NCBI GenBank assembly: GCA_965214955.1
Contig: CBDCCU010000010.1
Span: 248,001 to 312,000, forward strand
Length of the DNA stretch: 64,000 bases
Origin: Aliikangiella sp965214955
GTDB lineage: Bacteria > Pseudomonadota > Gammaproteobacteria > Enterobacterales > Kangiellaceae
Direction of reading: 5' to 3'
Within the stretch, counting starts at the first letter, position 1, and the number at the start of each line of letters is the position of its first letter. The position numbers and the translations under genes were made by a program. Below are positions 25,924 to 35,234 of this stretch, piece after piece. Below the pieces are notes generated by a model. It saw nothing but the letters and a program-made list of their open reading frames with translations. It ran no database searches and was not told where the DNA came from.

Positions 25924-27296
25924 AACAAAGCCTCCACACAGTCAGTGAAATGCTTGCCGCGCACTTCAAAATTTTTGTACTTATCTAAACTGGCGCAAGC
26001 TGGCGATAATAAAACTAAGCCTTTTTTTGCATTGGTTTGTTTTGCGTTAAAGCTTTTTAGGTATTCATAACTAAAGCTTACTGCTTGCTCCATTGAGCTG
26101 GCTAATTTAACTTTAGCTTTATCAATTAACTCGGCTAGTTTACTAGCATCTTTTCCAAGAGTTACCATTAAATCGACACTGGATTCCAAACTAGGTTTTA
26201 ATGGTGATAAATCGGCACCTTTTGATTCTCCGCCCGCAATTAAAACAATAGGCTCAAATTGATTTTTGTCGATACTTTCAATCGCAGAAATCGTTGCGCC
26301 CACATTCGTCGCTTTTGAGTCATTAATCCAAATAGCGGCTTTATTTTCAGCAACCGTTTCAAAGCGATGCGAAAGTCCATGATAACTTTTTAGCGCTTCA
26401 AGCACTGGTTTATCAATTGCAATTTCTAACGCATTTAGTAACCCTAATGAGGCTAATGCGTTACTCCAATTATGTTTGCCTTTTATACCGAGTTCATTGG
26501 TTGATAAAACTGTTTTACCATTGACAGTTAATTGTGTTGCTTGATCTTTTTCAACTAAGCAGTAATCTGCATTACGCTTTACTGAAAACTGTTTTAATTG
26601 ATTTAAGTTTGATGTTTTGATTAAAGGATCATCAGCGTTAACCAAGCAGTTTTTAGCCTTGTTATAAATTGATAATTTAGATTTTTGATAATCCTCAAAA
26701 GACTCATATCTATCCATATGATCTTCGGTTATGTTAAGCACCGTGGCGACATCAGCATTTAATGATTGAGTAATATCTAACTGAAAACTTGAAAGCTCTA
26801 GCACATAATAGTCGGCATTATCATTTGGTAAAAAATCTAAAACAGGAATGCCAAAATTGCCGCCAATTTTTGCATTTTTACCCGCGGCAATTAATAGTTT
26901 ATGGGTTAAATCGGTTACTGTGCTTTTACCATTAGAACCAGTAATTGCAATGGTTTTACCTTTAGTGTTTTGAACAAAAATTTCAATATCACTCACAACC
27001 TGAATGTTAAGACCAATTGCTTGTTGAATAATTGAAATTTTAGGATCAACACCGGGGCTTAAAATAATTTGCTCGCAATCTTTAATTAAATCCGTCCAAA
27101 TATTTTCAGGTACATCACCAAAATAATGATCCACGCAATATTCTAGCTTTTCTAACTCAGATAAACCTGGAGGATTTTGTCTAGTATCAATAATAACGTA
27201 AGGTTGTTTAATTCTTTCTAAATAACGCACAGCCGCTAATCCGGTTTTACCTAAACCGAATACGCAAGTTAAGTTTGGCTGATTAATGTTATTCAT
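25920..27296 (-). CDS. murD: UDP-MurNAc-L-alanine--D-glutamate ligase
   Basis: Adds D-Glu; 458 residues. It has the N-terminal nucleotide-sugar domain (CVFGLGKTGLAAVRYL), the P-loop IAITGSNGKSTVTDLTHKLL, the central LELSSFQLD and LNITEDHMDRY signatures, and DSKATNVGATISAIES before the C-terminal domain (LLSPACASLDKYKNFEVRG). The stop overlaps the ftsW start by 4 bp, and 15 bp separate it from mraY. Confidence 0.96.
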   Translation of the reverse strand: MNNINQPNLTCVFGLGKTGLAAVRYLERIKQPYVIIDTRQNPPGLSELEKLEYCVDHYFGDVPENIWTDLIKDCEQIILSPGVDPKISIIQQAIGLNIQVVSDIEIFVQNTKGKTIAITGSNGKSTVTDLTHKLLIAAGKNAKIGGNFGIPVLDFLPNDNADYYVLELSSFQLDITQSLNADVATVLNITEDHMDRYESFEDYQKSKLSIYNKAKNCLVNADDPLIKTSNLNQLKQFSVKRNADYCLVEKDQATQLTVNGKTVLSTNELGIKGKHNWSNALASLGLLNALEIAIDKPVLEALKSYHGLSHRFETVAENKAAIWINDSKATNVGATISAIESIDKNQFEPIVLIAGGESKGADLSPLKPSLESSVDLMVTLGKDASKLAELIDKAKVKLASSMEQAVSFSYEYLKSFNAKQTNAKKGLVLLSPACASLDKYKNFEVRGKHFTDCVEALL

Positions 27297-27311
27297 ATAA
27301 CCTAATTTCTT

Positions 27312-28394
27312 CTACCTAATTTTTAGTGTGGCTAAACCAACAAGCACTAACACTACCGAGATGATCCAAAAGCGCACAATCACTCTTGGCTCTGGCCAAC
27401 CTTTTAGCTCATAATGATGATGTAGTGGCGCCATATTAAAAATTCTTCTGCCTGTTAACTTAAAACTCGCCACTTGTAAAATGACCGAAATTGTTTCCAT
27501 TACAAAAATGCCGCCCATAATAAAAAGCACTAATTCTTGCCTTACAATTACCGCAACTACACCTAACGCCGCACCTAAACCTAATGAGCCAACATCACCC
27601 ATAAATACTTGTGCGGGATAAGTGTTAAACCATAAAAATCCAAGTCCTGCACCTGCAATGGCTCCGCAAAATATAATCAACTCGCCTGTTCCGGGAATAT
27701 ACGGAATAGATAAATATTCAGAGAAGTTAGTGTTACCTGTTACATAAGCAAAAATGCCTAGCGCACCTGCCACTAATACGGTTGGTAAAATCGCAAGACC
27801 GTCAAGCCCATCGGTAAGATTAACCGCGTTACTGGTTCCTACAATCACAAAATAAGTTAATACCAAATAAAACGCGCCAAGCTCTATGGCGACGTTTTTA
27901 AAAAATGGAATAATCAAAATAGTTTCGGCATCAACTTGAGTGGTTGAATACAAATAAAATGCCGCCACTAAACCAACAACCGATTGCCAAAAATATTTCC
28001 AGCGAGAGGCTAACCCTTTTGAATCTTTATATTTAATTTTGCGGTAGTCATCAATAAAACCAACCATACCAAAACCAAGCGTAGTTAATAACACAACCCA
28101 TACATAACGATTATCTAAATCGCCCCAAAGCAGTGTAGAAACCGCAATCGCAATTAAAATTAATGCCCCACCCATTGTTGGGGTTCCAGCTTTACTTAAG
28201 TGCGATTGTGGGCCATCGTCACGCACTGTTTGACCAATTTGCTTGCCCGTTAATTTACGGATCATAAATGGTCCTAACAACAAAGAAATAGCTAAGGCCG
28301 TTAGCACACCTAAAATGCCTCGCATGGTTAAATAACCAAACAAGTTAAAACCTGAATAGTATTGTTGTAAGTATTCTGATAGCCAAAGTAACAT
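27312..28394 (-). CDS. mraY: MraY, phospho-MurNAc-pentapeptide translocase
   Basis: Forms lipid I from UDP-MurNAc-pentapeptide and undecaprenyl phosphate in the inner membrane; 360 residues with about ten helices. Signature segments: QSHLSKAGTPTMGGALIL, GFIDDYRKIKY with the catalytic aspartates, NAVNLTDGLDGLAILPT, and MAPLHHHYELKGWPEPRVIVRFW near the C-terminus. It lies 2 bp from murF. Confidence 0.98.
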   Translation of the reverse strand: MLLWLSEYLQQYYSGFNLFGYLTMRGILGVLTALAISLLLGPFMIRKLTGKQIGQTVRDDGPQSHLSKAGTPTMGGALILIAIAVSTLLWGDLDNRYVWVVLLTTLGFGMVGFIDDYRKIKYKDSKGLASRWKYFWQSVVGLVAAFYLYSTTQVDAETILIIPFFKNVAIELGAFYLVLTYFVIVGTSNAVNLTDGLDGLAILPTVLVAGALGIFAYVTGNTNFSEYLSIPYIPGTGELIIFCGAIAGAGLGFLWFNTYPAQVFMGDVGSLGLGAALGVVAVIVRQELVLFIMGGIFVMETISVILQVASFKLTGRRIFNMAPLHHHYELKGWPEPRVIVRFWIISVVLVLVGLATLKIR

Positions 28395-28396
28395 GG

Positions 28397-29785
28397 TTAG
28401 TTATTCCTCACCGTGGGATCATTTTCTTCAACACCACAAAGTGAAGCATTGAGCAAGGCTTTCACTACTTTTTCCATTTGTGCACTTCTTGATCCTTTGA
28501 TCAAAATTGAAGTATTTGATTTGAGTTGTTGTTTTAATTGTTTAATCAAATCCTGTTGACTACTAGAGTGATTTCCATCACCCGAAAACTTTTCTATAGT
28601 GTGCTGTGTCATTTTTCCACAAGCATAAACGGCATCTATACCTTTTTGTGTTGCATATTCGCCAATTTGTTGATGGCAAGATTGTGCATACTCACCAAGC
28701 TCAGCCATATCTCCTGCAACAAAAATACGTTTACCGTCATAACCCGATAATAATTTTATCGCCGCTTTCATTGACGATAAATTAGCGTTGTAACTATCAT
28801 CAATAATTCGGCAACCGTTATCTAAAATAGTTGTATTTAAACGTCCTGAAACCACAGGTGCTTGAGATAATCCTTTGGCAATATCACTCAGCTCAACACC
28901 AATTGATAAACAGCAAGTTGCTGCGGCTAATGCGTTTGACACATTATGTTCACCAGCAATGGCAAGCTTAATTGGTTGCACTTGTCCCTTATAGCAGCAA
29001 TCAAAACTTGCCACCTGGTTTTTATCCATAACGATATTTTTGGCGGTAACATCTGCACTTTTATTTTTTGAAAAAGTTTTTACTTGGCTTGTTATTGTTT
29101 TTAGCCATTGTTTTGAATAAGGTTCATCTAAATTAACAACGGCAACACCACTATCAGAAAGCGATTGATAAATCTCACCTTTGGCATTAGCAACACCTTG
29201 TAGGCTACCAAAACCTTCTAAATGTGCCGCCCCAACATTATTCACCATGGCAACATCGGGCAGGGTTAAATTAGATGTATATTTAATTTCACCCGCATGG
29301 TTTGCGCCTAATTCCACCACCGCAAATTCATGAGATTTATCCAGTTTTAATAAGGTTAATGGCGCGCCAATGTCATTATTTAAATTGCCATACGTTGCAA
29401 TGGTTTTGCCTAATCTTTTTAAAATTGTTGCGGTCATTTCTTTAACGGTTGTTTTACCGCTACTTCCCGTTATGGCAATAGTTTTAGGGGTTAAATGTAT
29501 ACGATTAAACTTTGCAATTTTTCCCAAGGCTAAACGCGTATCATCAACAACAATTTGCGGAATTTCAATGGCGCTCTCTTGCTCAACAACTAACCCTTTT
29601 GCGCCTTGTTTAACGACATCATTTAAAAACAGGTGAGCATCAAAATTATCACCCTTTAATGCAACAAACAGTGCATCTTTTTTACTTTGTCTACTATCGG
29701 TAAATACGTTAGAAACTTCAGCATCACTAAACACTAATCGTCCATCAATATATTCTGCAATGTCGCTCAGCTTTAACTTAATCAT
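28397..29785 (-). CDS. murF: UDP-MurNAc-tripeptide--D-Ala-D-Ala ligase
   Basis: Adds the D-Ala-D-Ala made by DdlB; 462 residues. The P-loop (IAITGSSGKTTVKEMTATIL), the YGNLNNDIGAPLTLL segment, the LGANHAGEI segment typical of MurF and RIIDDSYNANLSSMKAAI in the C-terminal part are present. It overlaps the murE stop by 8 bp. Confidence 0.96.
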   Translation of the reverse strand: MIKLKLSDIAEYIDGRLVFSDAEVSNVFTDSRQSKKDALFVALKGDNFDAHLFLNDVVKQGAKGLVVEQESAIEIPQIVVDDTRLALGKIAKFNRIHLTPKTIAITGSSGKTTVKEMTATILKRLGKTIATYGNLNNDIGAPLTLLKLDKSHEFAVVELGANHAGEIKYTSNLTLPDVAMVNNVGAAHLEGFGSLQGVANAKGEIYQSLSDSGVAVVNLDEPYSKQWLKTITSQVKTFSKNKSADVTAKNIVMDKNQVASFDCCYKGQVQPIKLAIAGEHNVSNALAAATCCLSIGVELSDIAKGLSQAPVVSGRLNTTILDNGCRIIDDSYNANLSSMKAAIKLLSGYDGKRIFVAGDMAELGEYAQSCHQQIGEYATQKGIDAVYACGKMTQHTIEKFSGDGNHSSSQQDLIKQLKQQLKSNTSILIKGSRSAQMEKVVKALLNASLCGVEENDPTVRNN

Positions 29786-31307
29786 TGTTTAAAGCCTCCA
29801 GAACATTTTTTGCCACTTCAATATCGCTATGATGATATTTTTGAGTGCCAATAATTTGGTAATCTTCGTGTCCTTTACCGGCAATTAAAACCGCATCACC
29901 CGCTCTGGCATGGTTAATTGCATAACTAATTGCTTCGGATCTATTGGCAATAAATATTGCTTTTTCTGCGTGTTTAAAACCGCTGAAAATATCGTCTTTA
30001 ATTTTTAATTCATTTTCAGTTCTGGGGTTATCATTAGTTACAACAATTTTGTTAGCTAGTTTTTCTGCAATGCCTGCCATAAGTGAACGCTTACCAGGAT
30101 CTCTATCGCCACCACAGCCAAACACACACCAAATATTGCCTACATTATGCTCGCGTATAGTTAATAAAGTTTGCTTTAAGGCATCGGGAGTGTGAGCATA
30201 ATCAACAATGGCTAAAGGTGAGTTATCGGTGCTTAAAGTTTCCATTCTTCCTGGTGCGCCGCTTACTCGCTTAATAGCTTTTAAAGTTAAATTAATATCT
30301 TTAAATACCTGGCCTAAACAAGCAACTACCACTAATAAATTAGACAAATTAAACTCGCCAATTAATGGTGACTCTAGCTCTCCGCTTCCCCAAGGGGTGT
30401 AAACTTTAGCATGAATTCCGCGCATAGAATAAACCACATCTTCAGCCCAAATCCAACGATCTAAATTAGAGCCTGGGGTCGGCAATTTTGTAGTAATTAA
30501 CCATTTACTCGCCGTTATTGCATCATCTTTGGCTAGCTTGCGACCATAGCGATCATCCATATTGATCACTGCATTTTTCACATTAGGCTGCACAAATAAT
30601 TGGCGCTTAGCGGCATAATAATTATCCATTGTGCCGTGATAATCTAAATGGTCACGAGTTAAATTGGTAAAAATAGCCGTGTGTAAATTAACCGCTTTGG
30701 TTCGCCCCTGATGAATGCCATGAGATGAAATTTCCATGGAAGCAAATTGCGCACCTACAGCCAGTGCTTTGGCTAATACCTTTTGAGTAGTAATAGGATC
30801 GGCAGTGGTGTTATCAGAGGTTTGTAAGTTATTGCACTCACCAACCCCTAGGGTTCCTAACAAATAACACTCAAAATGTAGCTGTTGTAATGCCTTTGCA
30901 ACTAAATAGCTACAACTTGTTTTTCCATTAGTACCCGTTACCCCAATCACTTTTAAATTTTGTGACGGGTTTTGATAGTAATTTGCCGCCAGCTCACTCA
31001 CTTTGCTTTGCAGATCTTCTATCCAAATAATTTTTTTCTCATCAATACTAGAGTTTTGCTCAAATGCTTCTTGCCATTTGGCATTATTATTAGCCTCGGC
31101 AATAACTAAACTTGCACCATTTTCAATGGCATTAGGAATAAACTTTCTGCCATCTAAATTAAATCCATTTAAGGCAACAAAAGTGTCTCCTGATTTTATG
31201 TTTCTGCTATCTAAAACCGGTTGACCAACCACTATTTCAAGTTGCTTTTCTGAGCGAATATTTGCCTCAATATTAAGTAATAGATCTTTTAATTTAGGGT
31301 TAACCAT
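29778..31307 (-). CDS. murE: UDP-MurNAc-tripeptide synthetase
   Basis: Adds the third amino acid to UDP-MurNAc-L-Ala-D-Glu; 509 residues. It has the N-terminal DSRNIKSGDTFVALNG domain, the P-loop IGVTGTNGKTSCSYL, the FTNLTRDHLDYHGTM motif and, decisive for the substrate, VTNDNPRTENELKI. The DNPR form selects meso-diaminopimelate, as expected in a Gram-negative. It overlaps ftsI by 8 bp and murF by 8 bp. Confidence 0.97.
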   Translation of the reverse strand: MVNPKLKDLLLNIEANIRSEKQLEIVVGQPVLDSRNIKSGDTFVALNGFNLDGRKFIPNAIENGASLVIAEANNNAKWQEAFEQNSSIDEKKIIWIEDLQSKVSELAANYYQNPSQNLKVIGVTGTNGKTSCSYLVAKALQQLHFECYLLGTLGVGECNNLQTSDNTTADPITTQKVLAKALAVGAQFASMEISSHGIHQGRTKAVNLHTAIFTNLTRDHLDYHGTMDNYYAAKRQLFVQPNVKNAVINMDDRYGRKLAKDDAITASKWLITTKLPTPGSNLDRWIWAEDVVYSMRGIHAKVYTPWGSGELESPLIGEFNLSNLLVVVACLGQVFKDINLTLKAIKRVSGAPGRMETLSTDNSPLAIVDYAHTPDALKQTLLTIREHNVGNIWCVFGCGGDRDPGKRSLMAGIAEKLANKIVVTNDNPRTENELKIKDDIFSGFKHAEKAIFIANRSEAISYAINHARAGDAVLIAGKGHEDYQIIGTQKYHHSDIEVAKNVLEALNND

Positions 31308-33045
31308 CTAAGTTTCCCCTTTTTGATTGAGTCTTTAATGCCGCTTGCTTTTGGTCGGGCTTAACGTTTAATAATCGCAAAGATTCGGCCGCCACTTTGG
31401 CAAAAACAGGTGCCGCCACTTGCCCACCGTAGTAATCATCGTTTTGCGGCTCGTCAACAAAAATTACCATGGCAATTTTAGGGTTGCTCACTGGTGCAAT
31501 CCCCGCAAAGAAAACCGTGTATTCATCACCATAACCGCCGCGTACCGCTTTTCTTGCGGTGCCCGTTTTTCCAGCAATTCTGTAACCATCAACTTTTGCG
31601 CGTTGTCCGCTTCCACCTTCACCAACAACGGTTTCCATCATGGCAACCACTTGGCGGCTGACCTTTTTTGATAATACTTGTTCACCTAAAGGCTTATCTT
31701 TTAGTTTTACTAAACTAACTGGACGTTTAATACCGTTTGCTCCTAATACAGAATAAGCTTGCACTAGCTGAACCGGTGTAACTCTAAACCCATATCCATA
31801 AGCAAGAACGGCTTTTTCTACCTTGCTCCAGTTTTCTCTAATTTCAAATCTTCCAGCACTTTCCCCAGGAAAACCGCTAGCGGTATCAACACCAAATCCA
31901 ACCTGGTTGAATGTATATAAAAAGTCCTCATCACTCATCATATGGGCAAGTTTTGATACCCCAATATTGCTCGACTTTTGCAAAATACCCGTTACATCTA
32001 AAGAGTCATAATGCTTAATGTCTTTCACCCAATGTCCATTATATTTAACTCGCCGAGTATCAATTTTTGTACTTGGTGAAACCACACCTGCCTCTAATGC
32101 ACTAGCAACCGTAAAAGGTTTTGCCGTAGAGCCGGGCTCAAAGCTATCAACAAATGCAGAGTTTCTGGTGTATTTGGGCTTACGTGTATCAAAGCGGTTT
32201 GGGTTATATGACGGCTGTGAAAGCAGCGCTAAAACTTCACCAGTTTCAACATCAAGCATAACTAATGAACCCGATTTAGCACGGTTTTTAAGCACTGCGG
32301 TTTTTAGTGCTTTATAAGCCAACGCTTGAATTCGGCTATCAATACTCAGTTTAAGATCTTGACCTTTTTCAGCCACTTTTTTAATCGCTTGCTTTTCAAT
32401 CACATTACGTTTTACATCAAGCAAAACGGTTTCTAGTCCTGGCTTGCCCGTTAAATGTTCATCAAAAGCTTTTTCTAAACCTTCACGCCCTTTATCATCA
32501 ACATCGGTAAAACCCACTAAGTGCGCGGCAATTTCGGCTGATGGATAATAGCGCCTAAATTCATCTTTTAAATACACACCCGGTAAATCTAAAGTTTTAA
32601 CCACCGCAGAAGTACTGGGATCTAAATGTCTTGCCACCCAAACAAACTGTTTACCTTTTCGTTTAACAATCCATTGTTTAAAATCTTTAATCGATTTTCG
32701 CGCAATAATCGCTAAGCGATCCCAATCCGACTCGTTTAATGTTGGAGACTTTTTCATTACCTGAGTCACATCCATCCATACCGAAGTCACTGGCACACTA
32801 ACCGCCAATTCAACTCCATTACGATCTAAAATTCTGCCTCTGTGAGTTGCCACTTCTTTATTACGAATGCTGGCTGAATCTGAACGGCTAATAAGCCCTT
32901 CAGCTTCATCAACTTGTAAAAAGGCCGCACGAGCAAATAGCACACAAAAGGCACAAGTAAGCACTCCCATTAGCACCATAAAACGCCCGCTTCCCATAGG
33001 AACTGAACTTGGCTTTCTGGCTTGTTTATTTTTTTTGTTACTCAT
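31300..33045 (-). CDS. ftsI: FtsI (PBP3), septal transpeptidase
   Basis: A class B penicillin-binding protein of 581 residues, partner of FtsW. It has one N-terminal membrane helix (about 21-43), a pedestal domain starting with RGRILDRNGVELAVS, and a transpeptidase domain with the active-site serine in STAK (306-309), SSN (358-360) and KTGT (493-496). All three catalytic motifs are intact. A beta-lactam would target this serine. It overlaps the ftsL stop by 4 bp. Confidence 0.97.
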   Translation of the reverse strand: MSNKKNKQARKPSSVPMGSGRFMVLMGVLTCAFCVLFARAAFLQVDEAEGLISRSDSASIRNKEVATHRGRILDRNGVELAVSVPVTSVWMDVTQVMKKSPTLNESDWDRLAIIARKSIKDFKQWIVKRKGKQFVWVARHLDPSTSAVVKTLDLPGVYLKDEFRRYYPSAEIAAHLVGFTDVDDKGREGLEKAFDEHLTGKPGLETVLLDVKRNVIEKQAIKKVAEKGQDLKLSIDSRIQALAYKALKTAVLKNRAKSGSLVMLDVETGEVLALLSQPSYNPNRFDTRKPKYTRNSAFVDSFEPGSTAKPFTVASALEAGVVSPSTKIDTRRVKYNGHWVKDIKHYDSLDVTGILQKSSNIGVSKLAHMMSDEDFLYTFNQVGFGVDTASGFPGESAGRFEIRENWSKVEKAVLAYGYGFRVTPVQLVQAYSVLGANGIKRPVSLVKLKDKPLGEQVLSKKVSRQVVAMMETVVGEGGSGQRAKVDGYRIAGKTGTARKAVRGGYGDEYTVFFAGIAPVSNPKIAMVIFVDEPQNDDYYGGQVAAPVFAKVAAESLRLLNVKPDQKQAALKTQSKRGNLDG

Positions 33046-33383
33046 AATGAAATCACCTTTTCATTTTTAAGAGTAACCTCTTCCATTTGTAATTGTTTTT
33101 TTGCCTCGCTTGATATGCGATCTGCTTCGGTTAACGTGGTAAATTCTAAACGTAATGACTCCCACTGAATTTGCAGCTCTCTTTGACGCTTTTTTTCAAT
33201 TTGTAATTCAGCAGTAAAACTACGCGCTTTATGCGTTGTTTGAGTTAATTGAATTGCCGAAAAAACTAAAAATATAGCAAGCAAAGTTACAAACCAGTGG
33301 CGCACAAAAATATCAGTGAACAGGGCTTTCACTAAAACCGGTTGTTCTACTTTTGTTGATTTTTTGTTGTCCTTTTTTGCCAT
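33042..33383 (-). CDS. ftsL: FtsL, divisome protein
   Basis: A small bitopic protein of 113 residues with a basic cytoplasmic start, one membrane helix (about residues 32-48, WFVTLLAIFLVFSAIQL) and a periplasmic coiled coil rich in E, L and R (about 55-105). FtsL forms a complex with FtsB and FtsQ and activates FtsWI. Sequence conservation is low in this family, so position between rsmH and ftsI, length and topology carry the call. Its stop overlaps the ftsI start (ATGA). Confidence 0.93.
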   Translation of the reverse strand: MAKKDNKKSTKVEQPVLVKALFTDIFVRHWFVTLLAIFLVFSAIQLTQTTHKARSFTAELQIEKKRQRELQIQWESLRLEFTTLTEADRISSEAKKQLQMEEVTLKNEKVISL

Positions 33384-33441
33384 TTTATTTTGCTTTATTA
33401 CCTTTATTAGTTTTATTTTTTCCTGTTATTTTCTTTATTAA

Positions 33442-34371
33442 CTAAAGCTTCTCTGCCACTCTTAATACCGCACTGCGTGAACGACTATTGGCTTCAATTT
33501 CTTGTTTACTAGGCTTTACTGCCTTACCTATTGGTTTAAATTCACGGTTTAATTCACTGTCTAACACGGGCAATCCTTTTGGAAATTGATCGCCTTTAGA
33601 TTTATCGCGAATAAACCGTTTAACTAATCTGTCTTCTAACGAATGAAAACTAATAATTGATAGTCTTCCTTCTTTGGCTAAAACTTTCGATGAAACATCA
33701 AGTGTTTTTCTTAGCTCGCCTAACTCATCATTAATAAAAATTCTTATCGCTTGAAAACTTCTAGTTGCTGGATGTTTAAATTTATCCTTAACTGGACAAG
33801 CTTCATCAATTATTTTTGCCAGTTGCAAGGTAGAATCAATTTTTTCTTCTTCTCTTATTGCAACAATTGCTCTAGCAATTCTGGTGGCAAACTTCTCTTC
33901 ACCATATTCTTTTAATACGCGTTTTATTTCATCAACTTCGGCAACAGCTAACCAATCAGCCGCCGACTGTCCTTGTGATGTATCCATACGCATGTCTAAA
34001 TAACCTTCCTTTAAAAAACTAAATCCTCGCTCGGCTTGATCAAGTTGTGGTGAAGACACCCCTAAATCCAGCAATATTCCATCTACCATTCCTAACAAAT
34101 CTTTCTGCAATAAAAGTGACTCAATTGAGGCAAAGTTCTGATGACAAAACTCAAAACGCTTGTCAGCTAATAAATCTTTTGCCGACTCTGCCGCTTGTGG
34201 ATCTCTATCAATTCCAATCAGCCGACCATTGTCACCTAGCCGCTCTAATATCAAACGGCTATGTCCGCCGCGCCCAAAAGTACCATCAACATAAACGCCG
34301 CTGGGCTTAATATTAAGACCGTCAACCGCCTCATCAAGCAAGACAGTAATATGTTGTTTTTGATTTTGCAT
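33442..34371 (-). CDS. rsmH: RsmH, 16S rRNA m4C1402 methyltransferase
   Basis: Formerly mraW. A 309-residue SAM-dependent enzyme that N4-methylates C1402 of 16S rRNA. Visible: HITVLLDEAVDGL, the SAM loop DGTFGRGGHSRLIL, GILLDLGVSSPQLDQAERGFSF, and the C-terminal RLSIISFHSLEDRLVKRFI with SRSRSAVLRVAEKL. It begins 5 bp after mraZ, so the two are cotranscribed; 58 bp separate it from ftsL. Confidence 0.97.
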   Translation of the reverse strand: MQNQKQHITVLLDEAVDGLNIKPSGVYVDGTFGRGGHSRLILERLGDNGRLIGIDRDPQAAESAKDLLADKRFEFCHQNFASIESLLLQKDLLGMVDGILLDLGVSSPQLDQAERGFSFLKEGYLDMRMDTSQGQSAADWLAVAEVDEIKRVLKEYGEEKFATRIARAIVAIREEEKIDSTLQLAKIIDEACPVKDKFKHPATRSFQAIRIFINDELGELRKTLDVSSKVLAKEGRLSIISFHSLEDRLVKRFIRDKSKGDQFPKGLPVLDSELNREFKPIGKAVKPSKQEIEANSRSRSAVLRVAEKL

Positions 34372-34376
34372 AAACG

Positions 34377-34832
34377 CTAGTAGTAGAGATCAGGCAGGTC
34401 GTCAGAGTTAAGTTCGTCATCTGATAACACTTCCATATCTTCGTTAGTCAATTCATTCCAGTTTGCTTCACTCCATAATTGGAATGTTTTGGTTTGACCA
34501 ACCAGCATGACTTCTTTGGTTAAACCGACCCTTTCGCGCAAAACACTTGGAATAAGTAAGCGACCACTAGCGTCCATATCAACATCTGTTGCATGCGCCA
34601 GCATAATTCGCTTTAGTCGTCGGTGGAGTTTTTTAGAGTTGGAGAGCGCTTGTAGATCTGCTTCGGTTGATTCCCAGTGTTCGAGAGGAAAAATCAACAA
34701 GCAATTGTCATAGGGATCACAGGTGATTATCATGTGCGAATCATAAGACGTTTTAATGCCGTCACGATACTTTGCAGGTATCGCAATACGACCTTTGGCG
34801 TCTAAATTGATTGAATTGGCTCCACGAAACAC
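34377..34832 (-). CDS. mraZ: MraZ, regulator of the dcw cluster
   Basis: A 151-residue DNA-binding protein with two AbrB-like SpoVT repeats: NLDAKGRIAIPAKYRDGI (about 8-25) and DVDMDASGRLLIPSVLRERVG (about 83-103). It usually forms a ring and binds direct repeats in its own promoter, repressing the dcw operon. A matching operator with five GTG steps at 10-bp spacing lies 75-117 bp upstream, so autoregulation is likely. Confidence 0.97.
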   Translation of the reverse strand: MFRGANSINLDAKGRIAIPAKYRDGIKTSYDSHMIITCDPYDNCLLIFPLEHWESTEADLQALSNSKKLHRRLKRIMLAHATDVDMDASGRLLIPSVLRERVGLTKEVMLVGQTKTFQLWSEANWNELTNEDMEVLSDDELNSDDLPDLYY

Positions 34833-34906
34833 TGTTTTATCCTAAGGGTTTAAAGATCTAATGATCAGTTAGATCTTGTTTTGTGTGACTGGAGATCAAC
34901 CCAATC

Positions 34907-34949
34907 CACAAAACGACACTTTACTACACTTTTCTCCACTTCCTTGCAC
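34907..34949 (-). promoter_or_regulatory. MraZ operator (five 10-bp GTG repeats)
   Basis: On the minus strand the trinucleotide GTG recurs at exact 10-bp steps at 34947-34949, 34937-34939, 34927-34929, 34917-34919 and 34907-34909. Two adjacent units read AAAGTGT, three bases, AAAGTGT, which is the form reported for MraZ boxes in Mollicutes; E. coli uses TGGG-type repeats with the same period. The first unit touches the -10 element, so bound MraZ should block transcription. Confidence 0.8.
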
Positions 34950-34977
34950 TATAGGGATGAATACCCACTTTTGTCAA
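34948..34977 (-). promoter_or_regulatory. Sigma-70 promoter of the mraZ/dcw operon
   Basis: TTGACA (34972-34977, minus strand) and TATAGT (34948-34953) are separated by 18 bp. This is the only near-consensus pair seen ahead of mraZ and lies about 115 bp from its start, giving a leader that contains the MraZ repeats. Confidence 0.75.
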
Positions 34978-35234
34978 GGAAAAACCCAAAGGAAAAACCA
35001 GAAATAGTGCTTATTTCACAAAGACTTAGCTGTACTTAAAAGACTTTAGTTTAAGCTTAAATTTGAATAAGAAGTTAATTCAGGTAGTTACATTTCAAAC
35101 TTAAAGTAATACTTTAAGTTATGGGGTAAAGTGAGGAAGGAAAAGCTTAAAAACCTTCACTTATTGAGATTTTTGAGCTACTCAACAAAAAAACGTATAA
35201 AACAAAATCGTTAATCATTAAAACACTTAATCTT
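34978..35234. other. Intergenic region between the mraZ promoter and the amidase
   Basis: No gene seen. It contains an AT-rich perfect inverted repeat with 10-bp arms and a 3-base loop at 35098-35120 (AACTTAAAGT/ACTTTAAGTT). There is no T tract, so it is not a convincing terminator for the amidase gene that ends at 35235. Confidence 0.4.

Noticed and set aside
35098..35120. Terminator for the amidase gene
   Set aside because: The inverted repeat is perfect but AT-rich and has no T tract in the minus-strand direction, so it is not supported as a terminator.
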